Source of the DNA: Ignelater luminosus
Taxonomy: Eukaryota > Arthropoda > Insecta > Coleoptera > Elateridae
Reading direction: 5' to 3'
Assembly (NCBI GenBank): GCA_011009095.1
Contig: VTPC01091012.1
Coordinates: 494,773 to 558,772 of the forward strand
Length of the DNA: 64,000 nucleotides
Positions 1-12,100 of this stretch are shown here, piece by piece; positions within the stretch are counted from its first letter, which is position 1, and every line of letters starts with the position of its first letter. Under the pieces are notes generated by a model. The model made no database searches. It saw only the letters and a program-made list of their open reading frames with translations, and had not been told where the DNA came from. Both the position numbers and the translations under genes were made by a program.

Positions 1-1613
1 AGAGGAAAAATGCAGATTGTTCATGCTGAGCTGCAATTTTGTGTTAGTTGTACAGCGTGTTCTAATGATCTTAATGAAAGGAGTGCTCCATAATGGTATG
101 ACATGCCCACCTTTTTGTTTCTTCGAATAAGGCACCTTATACATTCTGATAGTTTCTTATTCTTGGTTCATTGTTGATTACAATAGAGTGCCTTGATATT
201 AATTTTATGTTTGTTCATCATTGAGTTAGAGTATGGACACGTCAAAGAAAAAAAACAAAATAAATTGTTTATTTTCAAAACCCATCATCTCTGTTTTTTT
301 ATCAAAGTTAAGATAAGCAGTGCTTCTTATTGGAAATTTTCCAATTTGTTAAAAATGTGCCAACTACTTATAAAAATAGAATTCAAAAGTTGTAACTGGT
401 CATTGGACATCATTCCAAAATTAAATGTTTCACACTGTAGACGGTGGGTTTTACAAATAAATGAGTGAAATGTAAAAGACAAGTAGAATTTGACAAACAT
501 AGACTATCCTTCAAAAACGACATTGGCTAGTCATTGACAAATGTGTCCACACTCCACTCATTGAAATATCAGAAATATTATCAAGGAACTCTAGATTGTA
601 CAACATAATATCATCAGAATTTAATCTAACTGTTTTGGCATTATTCACTTGTTTGCTGTAAAGTTTTCTCAACTCTCTGGAATTAATAAAATAATTGTAA
701 TAAAAATTGAAAATATAGATATGGAAGTATTTTAAAGAAAATTGCATGTTATTATTGTGATTGATGTATCATCATCTGATATGACTTCCTCACCACCCAT
801 TGGTTCTGTCTTTTGTTTTCCTATCATTTATAAATTGTTGGTCTATAAGATTATGTTAGTATTAATACTTCGTATTATTTTTAAGTAACCAGGGACCTAC
901 TCCACAAATGAAACTTTGCAACTTTTCACTTCATTTTACAGTTTTTAGTATAAAATACATTACATCTTATCTGTAGCAAAGGTGAAAATGAGAAGCAATT
1001 TGCAAAAAGCATATTTAATCTGTTGTATCTTAATGTCTGTAGTTAAATAATTGACTGATAAAATATTGCAAAGTGCAAAGGTTTGTTGAATAGGCCACTG
1101 GAAGTGACAGTTGCAGAGCAGGTAATTAATTCAGATTCTTAAGTGGTGTGTTGGATGTTTTCTGTTTGCATTTGTCGTTGCACTTTTTTTTTTTCTTTGT
1201 TTAGTTAACCTTGAATGTTGGTCATTATTAATTTTGCTGTTTTGTACTTGAAAAAATAACTTGGATTTTCTTCCACAATCATAATCAAAATTACAGTTTA
1301 ATATTTTGTAAGACTCGCTTTACATCTCCGTTTTTAAAAATAAATTCTATTCTCTTGAGCTGAAAAATTGAAGTGTAATTAGATTACTGAGTCCTTAGAA
1401 TATATGGTTGCCTCATGCTGAAATCCAATACCATGATGTAGCTAAGAATTAGAAGTAAAATCCCCAATAAGCAGACACTATCAGTTTCACACTTTTTGTT
1501 CAATTATTAAGGGCATCCAGTTATGGAAGTGTCTGCTTAAGAGAAAGTAAAAAATTTACATTGAAATATGTGAAAAACAAATGTTTTATTGAACAAATCT
1601 ATTTGTAAAACTA

Positions 1614-2822
1614 AGGACTGGAACGGAAATTATCCGCATTAGAAAAATATTTATAAAAACAAATCTATTTTGCAAACCACATTTTATTTAATTTAATGAA
1701 TATAACTTATAACATTTCATTCTTGACAGTAATTGCTGTTTAATCTTTATTCTTGGAAAAATTATTAATTTTATCTTTAAGACGCCACATTAAATTGATG
1801 ATGACTTCTTTTTTAACCCCTTTTGATTGTTTTTGCCATTGCTTTTTAAATTCATGTAAGTGTTTCGTAGCTTTACCATTTTTCCTCAATCTGTTCTTAA
1901 TTAGAGCCTAATGATGAATTTCGGGAAAATTAGGCAGATTTAGTTGTTTTGGCACATAGTGAATGTTTTCTTTGTTATAAAATTCTATGGCAGTAGGTGA
2001 ATAATGTTGGTGATTCATGGGTTCTTAAAAACGGTAATAATCTTTTCTGAAGACATTCTCTTATTTATGTTGCACTGTGGATAGTCCCAGTTGTAAAGAA
2101 TGGTTTGCTTCGTAAACCACATTGACATATCGCCTGCCAAACCATTACCTTTTACCCAAACTTTTCAATAGATATTGTTGTTTCTTTCTTTGTCAAAACT
2201 CTACCAGACCTGGCAGTATAAAATTGTGGGCCCAGTAACATAACAAAAGTCCATTTTAAAATAGGATTCGTCATCTAAAACTAAGCAGACTTCTGAGTGC
2301 CTTAGAACGGTATTATAGAATAATTTGGCGCGAAGTTTTGCCTTTTTTAATTGTTCTTGAGTCCTTTTAGGCCGTTTCTGCTTCTTGTATGTCTTAAGGG
2401 AATTCCTTTTCTTTATTCTTTGTACCATGGTGTGACTGGTATTATACTTTTTTGCTATATCCCTTATTGACATTGATATGTTTTCTTGCAGCACACATAA
2501 CACTTTCTTCTCTAACCTTACCCCCTTCTTCTGACAGATTGGAATAAAGTTTTCGATACTTCTAATAACCGACTGCACCATTCGACGCGATACTCCAACT
2601 TTTTTTGAATAGTTAAAGTTGACAAATTTTTATTTGTTTGATATATTTTCATAATTAATTGACGACGTTCTTCTTGTTGCCCACCCATTTCTTGGGATAA
2701 ATTAGATAATATTAAAATTGTCAAACTCATAGCTTACTCGTGCATTGTTTATCAGCACAGTGTTTTGTTTTATATTTAGGTAATTTGATAAAATTAACAC
2801 AGATAATTTTTGTTCCAGTCCT
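1614..2822 (-). mobile_element. Degenerate Tc1/mariner-superfamily transposon
   Basis: Terminal inverted repeats of about 23 bp begin AGGACTGGAAC and continue to AAATTATC, with about two mismatches, at 1614 and 2822. The left flank is TA (1612-1613). The expected right TA has become TG. Between them the minus strand encodes transposase pieces: an N-terminal helix-turn-helix-like part (2730-2518), then a paired-like part (2581-2201) ending in the first catalytic motif, LDDESYF. Frame changes and stops break the gene and the C-terminal half is unrecognisable. It is an old, inactive copy of about 1.2 kb. Confidence 0.8.
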
Positions 2823-4331
2823 TGTATGGTGTTATAAAGGCAATGGTAAGGTAAATCAAATTAAAAAATATAAACAAGCAGACTTATTTGGTTTTATATA
2901 ATGCATAAAAGTAAATAAAATTATTTTGAAGTTACTACTTTTGTATAAACTTATAAATCTCAGAAATCAGCATTTCAAAAACAATAGCTAGAAGAGATAA
3001 ATTACTCGAAATTAGTTTGAAGAAAACCCTAATAAAGCACACTCAATTAGAATGTGTGGGCATTCTAACCATCAACAAATTTATTAGTCGGTGGTGTATG
3101 AGCAACCATATATTCTAAGGGTCATGATTGAGTATACCATTTCCATTGTATTTAAAAGAAAAAATGATGCTGAAGTATGATATTCCATTTTAGCCATATC
3201 TGACAGAAAAGAGATTGATGATGGTTGTGAAAAAATGAAATAAATTTGAATTCTGATAGTTGTGTTTGAAAAATCACTTTGTTTTTCTAATATTTCATCT
3301 AATCAAGTCACGGAATAGTAGAATCTAAATTTCTAAATTATGGGTATTTTATCTGATGCTTTATTATTAGGTTTGCTATTACACAGCTGTTTTCCAATTC
3401 CATTATCTCAGTGTTTCTTATTGTTTATAAAATTCCTTTCAGAATTCAAGGTGGTCTGTATACTTAAGCTAAATTCTTTCATAACTTCATTATAAAGCTA
3501 TGCAGAACAAATCAGTTGAAATACTCTCTTATACAAGTGTTACTTAATGCGTGACACACTTTGACTTTATCTTAAATATAATGTTGATATTTTCAAATAT
3601 TTGTGTCGTATAGAATTTACTTTTCATCAGCATGGGTTATCATACCTGCAGTGTAGTCTAGCATTTGTTTTTATATAATCAAAAATTGTCTGTTATTCGT
3701 TCAGTAAACCTGTAGACTGGTTCATACTGTTACCTTGCGCAAAGCATATGATTAGATTGTTTTACACCAAACTTTGAAATACCTGTTTATGGCATGAAAT
3801 GCAAATTTTGGAATCCACATTCATTAAAAATGCAACATGCAAAAAATATATATCATTGAGAAATTGCAATTTACATGTCTATTTGTTGGGCAAATAGATA
3901 ATTAGTTTGTTGACTTGACACTAATAATAAATTGTGGCTTGTAGACTGTTTTAAGTTACAGCACTTGTTTTTGATGTATATATGATCATAATAACTGACT
4001 ATACTAATAGAGTATACCAAGAAAATGTTATTTAATGTCTCCAGAAGATAATTACAAATGTAAGTTACATATATGAAATGCGATAAAGTTCTTTTTGTAA
4101 AAATGTAATTAACAGCATCAAGATTATTTTAAAAAGTAGTAACTGTAGCTATACATAATCCATAATATTCATGTTTAAAGCTGATTGATTTAAAAGTTTT
4201 TAACTGTTGTATGGAGAAATCAAACGACATTTTCTTTTATATTCTAATAGCTAGTTGTCTTGGTAACGGATGTGCAAAAGACACCTGCTCTAGCTTAAAC
4301 AGTTTGTTAAGTGGGATGCAATGGTATAATA

Positions 4332-5148
4332 CAGTGTATCCACATTTCGATGCTTACTATTGGGATCTCGGAAATTGTAAGAGATACGAGGTCGCTTAAA
4401 TTAGAAAAGATTTGGCTATTTTGGAGATCAGTTTACTTATGCATTTGTTTCTTCAAAAAAGTTCACGGCTTACTAGATATTTGCTAAAAACGAATTTATC
4501 TTATTTTTTTTAATAAAAAGCATTTCCCACTTAGTGTGCCATGGCTTTAATCATATGAAAATCTTTGATTTTTGTCAGATAAATTACATTTGTTATATAA
4601 CAATTGCTAAAACAAAACAAAAGACGCTTTACTGAGCATTCACAGATAGCATCAAATAAGCAGTTAACGCCCCATAAAAACGTAATTTTTGCATAACAAA
4701 TAAATTTCTTTGATAAAACTCCACGACTTTGTGTGTGTGTTAGATGTCATGGCACACTATGATGAAAAATGATTTTCACTTCATAACTCAGTAATATGGA
4801 AATCAAGTAGGCGTTCCATTAGAAAAAAATTTGGATTTACGTTTCACCGCCGAAGTAAAACAAAAGACAATTGCGAAAATAATTTTTTTGTGTTTCGGAG
4901 CAAATTCTCTGAAACATCCTCTTTGCTGTTCTTTTCTATCTTTGCTCGTTCATGAGATATTTCACTGTAAAAAAAATAAAATAATTTCGTTTTTAGCAAA
5001 TATCTAGTAAGTCGTTAACTTTTTTGAAAAAACAAAAGCATAAGTAAACTGATCTCCAAAATAGCCAAATCTGTTCTAATTTAACCGACTTCGTACCTCT
5101 TTCAATTTCTGAGATCCCAATAGTGAGCATCGAAATGTGGACACACTG
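4332..5148. mobile_element. Non-autonomous DNA element with ~170-bp TIRs
   Basis: The left arm (4332-about 4505) and right arm (about 4980-5148) are inverted copies about 90% identical by eye. Both start CAGTGTRTCCACATTTCG and are flanked by TA (4330-4331 and 5149-5150), which fits a TA-target (Tc1/mariner-type) element. The middle holds a second, looser inverted pair around a TGTGCCATGGC motif. No transposase is encoded; a short plus-strand frame across the left end is not a gene. It is a MITE with long arms. Confidence 0.8.
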
Positions 5149-5840
5149 TATAAAAAGAAATCACACATGCAGGTAACACTCTGTAAAGCAAAATAAAATT
5201 AGCTAATAGAGCATTTAGTATTAAAAGAGACTATTTTTGAAGCTGTCCTAGCTTTATAAAAAACAGAATGACCCTCTGCATGTTCTTCAGGTAATTTTAA
5301 TATGTTGACTGATGTGAAAATTATTAGATCCTGTAGTGATTTGTAAGCATTTAAAACTTAAATACAATTTAATACTAAAAAAAACAGTTGTGAATTGCTG
5401 AAAATGATGATAATTGACCTAACAGCAAGAAATAATTTAAAAAGACTAATAAACAGATACGTGTCTGAGATTTTATTCCAATGCATATTACTTTCAAAGA
5501 TGTGAATTTTGTATAACTTGACCAATTTACAGGGTTTGGTGTGAGCCATGTTACAGTAACTACTTCTACTTCTTATTTTATTGGGCAAGGCTTGAATTCA
5601 ATCACATGCAAGTCTTTTAAGTTTTTTAAAAAACTTTATAGATTTTTAATATATGTGTGGTTTTATTATTTAATTTACTCATTTACTATTTTATTATTTC
5701 TGAAATGGCAAGATACCATATAGTATTTATTAAACCATGAATAATTTATGTATTTCAAATAAATATATTATTTCAATATATTAAAAATCTATATTGTTTC
5801 TCAAATAATGAATAAACCAATAAAAAAATTTTTTTTTAAA

Positions 5841-5935
5841 TTTACGTGTGGTTGGATTCAAACCTTGCTCGATAAAAAAAGAGGTAGATATGCTAACCAC
5901 TACACTACGCTGCCAGCTGGCAGGTAGTTACTCTA
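5841..5935 (-). repeat. tRNA-derived SINE or tRNA-like relic
   Basis: On the minus strand an A-box-like stretch (TAGTGTAGTGGTTAGC, 5907-5892) is followed about 30 nt later by a B-box (GGTTTGAATCC, 5864-5854). This is the internal RNA polymerase III promoter of tRNAs and tRNA-derived SINEs. The 5' part reads GGCAGCGTAGTGTAGTGG. An acceptor stem cannot be paired cleanly, so a functional tRNA is unlikely. The full SINE limits were not found. Confidence 0.6.
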
Positions 5936-7537
5936 CATGACCAAACCAAGACCTGTAAAATCATTCAGGTTTTACTTGCTTGCAAGATAAAAATTTTTCT
6001 TTTATATTGACTTGTTACAGAAATGCGAAAATTCTTGTAATTAATTATTTTGAACTGAAAGGTTTTATACTCAACATTATATGTTTTTAGGAATGAAATG
6101 TATTCTGTGGTGCTTATTTTTCATTAATATCTTTGCGGTAGTTTACAAACTGTTTTCTCTTTCTTTTTATCATTTATTTTACTAATCTAAATATGCAATT
6201 TTTATTTTTTTAATCCTCATCTAATTGTATTGTTTTATCAATTCATCAATGATTATTATTTGCATGCATTTCAGTTGTTTATTTAAAGAATGTATTTTTT
6301 ATTATCTTATATTTATTACTAATTTTATTAAATTGTTGGAGCCAGTATAGATTTACAAAATGTTCCTTTTTAGCTTGCTTAATTGACCAAAAAAAATTGT
6401 CATTTCTTGCAGAAAATGTGGTTTAAAAAGATTGGAAAATTCTCTGTAAAATATTTCCAAAATAGATTTTTGACTTCTCTGAAGTGATAAACATGTTCGC
6501 TTGCTATTTATTTATACCCTTGATGACGTGATGTAATCACTTTGGTATTACTGCTAGTTTATATTATAACAAAACAAAATACAATGCAAAATCCAAATCT
6601 GAGACTACTATTTTTAGAATACTACATTATTTTTGTTGTTTTTATTTATTCATTACCTACATACCTAATTGTAACAAATACCACTTTTGTATTCATTATC
6701 ATCTGAAACAATACGTTTTATGCCCAAGGCATTGTGTTTTAATAATAAATATAATAAATAGCACTATCCAAGTAAATGAACATTTTGATTGTTTTAATGC
6801 ATATTTTTGATACAAAACAGAGTAACGTAAATGTTATTAATCGAGGAATGTCAATAGAAAATCAAGGTAGCAATAAGGAAACAATAGGAAATTAGCATAT
6901 TTCTGAACACATTATTCAATATTAAAAATGTCTACATCCATCTGTTGTGTATCTGAAATATGCATTAAAACAATTGAAATGCTTTTGTTTACATGAATAA
7001 CACAATTTATTCCCGTTACTAAGCCGAAATATCTTGTACTATAACTTGGGATTTTTACAAAGAATTTGTAATTGCAATCTCCTTTACAATAACCTATTTA
7101 AGATTTTGAGATTAGATGAGACGAACTAAACACAGCAACATCTATTATTGAGTTAACTCTCTGCCTTAGCATTCCCCCTCATATACAGGGTGTTTCAGAA
7201 AAACATTTATTTCACCTCTGAAATGTCAATAAATAATAAAACTAAAAAAGCTTCATTAAAAATGATTTTAGGGACATTTAAAAAGTGCATATGGGCCAGT
7301 AAAGCAAGCTGCTTTGGGGCTGTTTGAAAAACTAATAGAGATTTTTTTTATGTTTTAATATTAAAAATTAATGATTAATGTCGCTTAGGATTGAATAGAA
7401 ATTATTGAAAATTCGATTTTGACAATGTACGTATCAAAAATAGAAAAAGGATCTTTTATTTGAAAAGTGTACTCTCCATATATGCAAGCAAAACATTGAT
7501 TTAAAGGTTACTGAAGTTCTATTGCAATTCTAATACA

Positions 7538-7682
7538 ATTTCACCTCAAAACTAGTGAAACAATTTGAAATTTTCTGAAGCATTCGTGAATGATAGAGCT
7601 GTTTGAAGTGCTTAAAGAGCAATTTGAAACAGAGTTGAAAAACTTTTCAGATTGTTTCATTTGTTTTGAGGTAAAATTGCTA
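7538..7682. repeat. Palindrome with ~36-bp arms
   Basis: The arm around CAATTTCACCTCAAAAC (7540) recurs inverted as GTTTTGAGGTAAAATTG (to about 7680), with good pairing through GTGAAACAATTTGAAA. It lies 350 bp downstream of an orphan TACAGGGTGTTTC element end (7188). The pair may be part of one decayed MITE, but no matching right end was found. Confidence 0.45.
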
Positions 7683-9153
7683 TGAAAACTTTATAGCATC
7701 TCTACCGATAGATTTATGGTAGAATATTTAATCTCCATTTAAATTACGTTGATTGTAAAACCTGATACTAATTCTATTTTAATAACAATAATTAGAGACT
7801 GGAAAAATATGCAAAATATTCACAGCTGCTGTTATTAATTTCCGTTTGTTTCTGAGATCTTTTTCATGCAATTTGCTCTTTATAGCAGAATACACACTCT
7901 CAGTCAGGTTATAGACATAGCATGTTTCTTGATCAGCCTGGTAACTTTATGTAGGGTGACTGTCCAATCCATACTGGTTTCTGAGCATGCTGTTATATCT
8001 GTTTCTGTTTTGGTTTTTCTTTTCGGAGGCCAAAGAGAACCCTTTCCTTATCTGTTTTGGGAATTTGAGCTTGAGGAGTTTATCTGTTCATGGCGTTCAT
8101 CTGGGACTTCTCTATGTCCTGATTTTCACCTTAAATAATACATACTTTATGTTTAACTTTTCTAATTTAGAGCTTGAAATGCGATATGCATTACTTTAGA
8201 ACAGTCTTACTATATAACACTTATGATACCACTCTGGATATGAACCAAAACCATCTTTTTCATAAACATACTAGCTCAAAACATGAACTTTGTGAGATAT
8301 TTCATTATTTGACAATATGGTATTGATTTCATGTGGTGGTGGTGGTCAATGATTTTTGCCATAAACAGAAGACCAAAGTCAGTAATAGCTTCACCACTGA
8401 AAGTAATACCAAGAAAGATATTTGAAGATAGCCTTTCAATATTTACAGAATACAGTGTAAAAAGGACTTCTTTAAGCTAATTGATATATTACTTACCATT
8501 TTTTTCATTTACTAATATCCTTACTATGATGAGTTCTAACTTAGCAAAATCAATTTTCACCATCCTTCACTTCAGAACTGTTGTTTGATAGGCCAAGTGG
8601 TTTTTATGCAAATTCTAAGTTCTGGAGTAGAGTCTGATCATATTTTATGTCTTACCTAGCCATAAAGATTCATTTGTTATATGCTGAGATGCACTATCAG
8701 GATGTCTCTTAGCTACTGTAACATTAAGAACATTATTTTTTAAAAAGTCTTCATTACTTTATAGTGTTTTCACATAACAATTGCAAAATAATCAAAATCA
8801 AATGATAATAAATAATAACTGATAATACCTGAACAAACATTTTAAATTTATAATAATCTTAACATACAAAATTATTTGGTTTATCTATGTCACTATAAAT
8901 TGAAAAATCTTCAAGAGTTTCTCTGAATCATTTTTGTTTAGTCTTTCAATTTGAATTCTTTCTAATATAACTGTACAAGGTGAATCGTTCTATAGATAAT
9001 TAAGTAAGTAAAGTAAGTAAGTAAATTGTTATTGGAATTAGAAAAAAAAATTGTTTGCTTGGTTCACTTTGTATATGTTATAATTAAAGAGTCCATACAC
9101 ATTTTTGAAATAAATATCTTTGAACCTCGATTACTATTGTATATATTTATTAG

Positions 9154-12100
9154 CTTCAGCCCATCGGATTCCAAGTTTGTTACATGTTCTGATGATGGAA
9201 CACTTCGTATATGGGACTTCCTTCGTTATCAAGAGGAAAGAATTCTTCGTGGTACGTATATTTTTTAATTTATTTTAATTCATTCTTAGAAAACTTGCAA
9301 CACAAAAATTATAATTTACTTTTTATATTTGTATAGTAATAACATGAAATTACACATTGTTGTATTGGCATTTACTTTATGATAGTACATATGTATATTT
9401 CACTAGGTATTAACCGGTTGTTAATAAAGTTTATGTATGGTGTTAGTAATAATATGCAATCATAGGTTTGGAATGTCAAATATTAAAAAAAAAGAATTTA
9501 TACTTTATTGTTCTTTTGTTCATTTATTGGATTGTAATCCTTTCTATCTTCAATGTGCGAATGTTTTTCACATGATCTTGTTAGAATTATCATTTAACAT
9601 CGAACTAACATAAGAGAAAAAAATATTGTAACATATCAATTATATTCACATACATTGCAGGTGTAAGCACAACAAATATTATTTTCTATGATAACTTTTA
9701 TTACAAAAATGTTATACAGCAGTGTTTCCCAAATTGTGGGGTGCAAATCGCATATGAAAAAATAAATTATTTTCAAACAGAAAGTCTGCAAACTTCAAAA
9801 CTAACACTAGCCATTTTGTAGTAGTTAATATGGATCTGTTTGGGATTACATAGCTTTAATAACAGTTGGAGGTAATTTACCAAATTGTGACTGGAAAATA
9901 TTCACAAATCTGTTGCATGTTATGACTAAGCTATATGTTTAATACATAAAAGTTTTATTCTCATTGCAATATTGCAATGGTATGTTGGTATGTATTAGTA
10001 CGACTACAGTTAGAAATTGTTCCAATAGTGAAATCAAAGCTGATATTAATTGAATGTAGGGCAACTGTTACAAAATTCTTTGTTGATTTTTGTCAAAGAT
10101 TTAATATTAATGTTAACTTTAATACATGTTAAAAGTTCTGTTACTATTATTCCTCTTTGGACTAACGAAACGACTATCTGGACAATACTTAGATAATTCA
10201 TAATTTTTATATTTTCGTTTTTATATTTATAGAAATAAAATGTATTTGATTCTTTACAAAAATAAGGTGGTGAGATTCCTTAGTTTTTTTTATAATAGAA
10301 ATGATACACAAAACTGAAAGAAAGGACAGAAACAATTTTCTTGCAACTAACTTAGGGTGGGAGGGAGGGAGAGTTTGGGAAACACTGTTCTATATTAAAC
10401 TTAGTTCTTTTTTTATCAAGTTTCAATAATAATTTCACAGGTCATGGTGCTGATGTAAAATGTGTACACTGGCATCCACAAAAAGGTTTAGTTATATCAG
10501 GTAGTAAAGATAATCAGCAACCAATTAAACTGTGGGATCCTAAAACGGGACAATCTCTAGCAACATTGTAAGTTGATTTAAATACAATAGAAGTATATTT
10601 TTATAACATTGTATTCATCCAACCTAGACATGCACACAAGTCTACCGTAATGGATTTAAAATGGAACGAAAATGGTAACTGGTTAATAACAGCTTCTAGG
10701 GATCACCTTTTAAAATTATTTGACTTAAGAAATCTTAGTCAAGAGGTTCAGACATTCAGAGGACACAAGAAAGAAGCATCTAGTGTTGCTTGGCATCCTA
10801 CACATGAAGGTTTATTTTGTAGTGGTGGTTCAGATGGTTGTATTATGTTTTGGCATGTCGGGTATGAATTTATAATGTTTAAAATGTTAAGTTTCTAATT
10901 GTTTTTTTCTTTTAGTGCTGATAAAGAAGTTGGTGCTATTGAACAAGCACATGATAGTATAGTATGGACTCTAGCATGGCATCCTTTGGGACACATTTTG
11001 TGTTCTGGTTCAAATGATCATACAAGTAAGTTTTGGACACGTAATAGACCGGGTGATCTTATGAGAGATAAATATAATTTGAATACATTACCACCTGGAA
11101 TAGCTGGTCTTGAAGATGTAGATATAGGTAAGATAATATTTCAAGCATGTAAGAGATTAATTAATTAAAAAATTTAATTATTAATAGATGAACCTGCTTC
11201 TATTATCCCTGGAATGGGACCTGAAGATAAAGTTGAATACACATCAGAACCAAGTGATAGTCCAACTACGATACCTGGACTTGATTTAGACCCACATTTA
11301 GCAGGTGCAGATGAAAAAGCTAAAACAAAAAAAGTTCCTTATAGTAAACCAATTCCACGCAATTTCCAGGCGCAATGGAATGAAACTGCACCATCAGGTA
11401 GACATATATAAATATAATATTAAATGTCAAGAGTTGAGTTTATATTATTTATTTTTTCATTATAGAAGAAGAAACTGCAGGAACACTGAATGATGTGATT
11501 TCACAACTAGTAGAAAATACATCTGGAGTTGTTCCTTTGCAAAAGATTGCATCCAATGCTAATGGACTTATTATGTGTGGGAAATTTGTTCCTGTTGAAC
11601 GTAAGTATTACTTAAGTAAAACTAATACATTTCTTGTATTATTCTGTTTTTGAAAATACTTAAGGACGTTCTAGCATTATGCAGTAGTCAAAGAAGAAGT
11701 AAAGAATAAGAATTATTGATAAAAGTGTAAAATGTTACTAAAAACTCTTAATACAAACTTTGATGATTTAGATTTTATAAATTGTTCTTATTAGAAAATT
11801 TATAACTAATTAATAGTTATTTATACAGGGTGTCTCCAAAAGGTTGGGACATGGCTTAACTGCAGACTCCTGGGATAAAAATAAGAAGATTTAACCCAAC
11901 TTACCTATATCCAAAATCGTCTCGTTAAGTTTGTACGAGGCGTCAAAGTTTTTTTTAAAAAAAAATAATTTTGCGTATAAAAATAGTAGGCTTTGATCGA
12001 TTTTTATAATTTTTGGTATGGCATGTTTTGTGACTATAAGTTACGTTTCGAGATGGTTTTGGTCTTCATCAGTAAGTTGTACGTGTATTAAACAAAAATG

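Larger units (their letters stand above)
1..9153 (+). other. Non-coding DNA, probably a WDR33 intron
   Basis: No exon-like reading frame was found on either strand. The first WDR33 exon seen (9154) begins mid-codon after a splice acceptor. It matches the family about 150 residues from the N-terminus, so the earlier exons must lie before base 1 and this stretch is inferred to be one long intron. It holds a Tc1/mariner relic (1614-2822), a long-TIR element (4332-5148), a tRNA-derived SINE (about 5841-5935), an orphan TACAGGGTGTTTC end at 7188 and a palindrome (7538-7682). An (AAGT)n run lies at 9000-9024. Otherwise I see only AT-rich sequence. Confidence 0.6.

Noticed and set aside
193-468. Open frame of 91 codons at the left edge
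   Set aside because: Composition and codon pattern are those of AT-rich non-coding DNA, with no recognisable domain or splice context.
5841-5935. Functional tRNA gene
   Set aside because: A- and B-boxes are present but the acceptor and anticodon stems do not pair convincingly.
7866-8199. Two overlapping frames of 70-90 codons
   Set aside because: They are hydrophobic, low in complexity, and lack homology or splice support; treated as chance frames in an intron.
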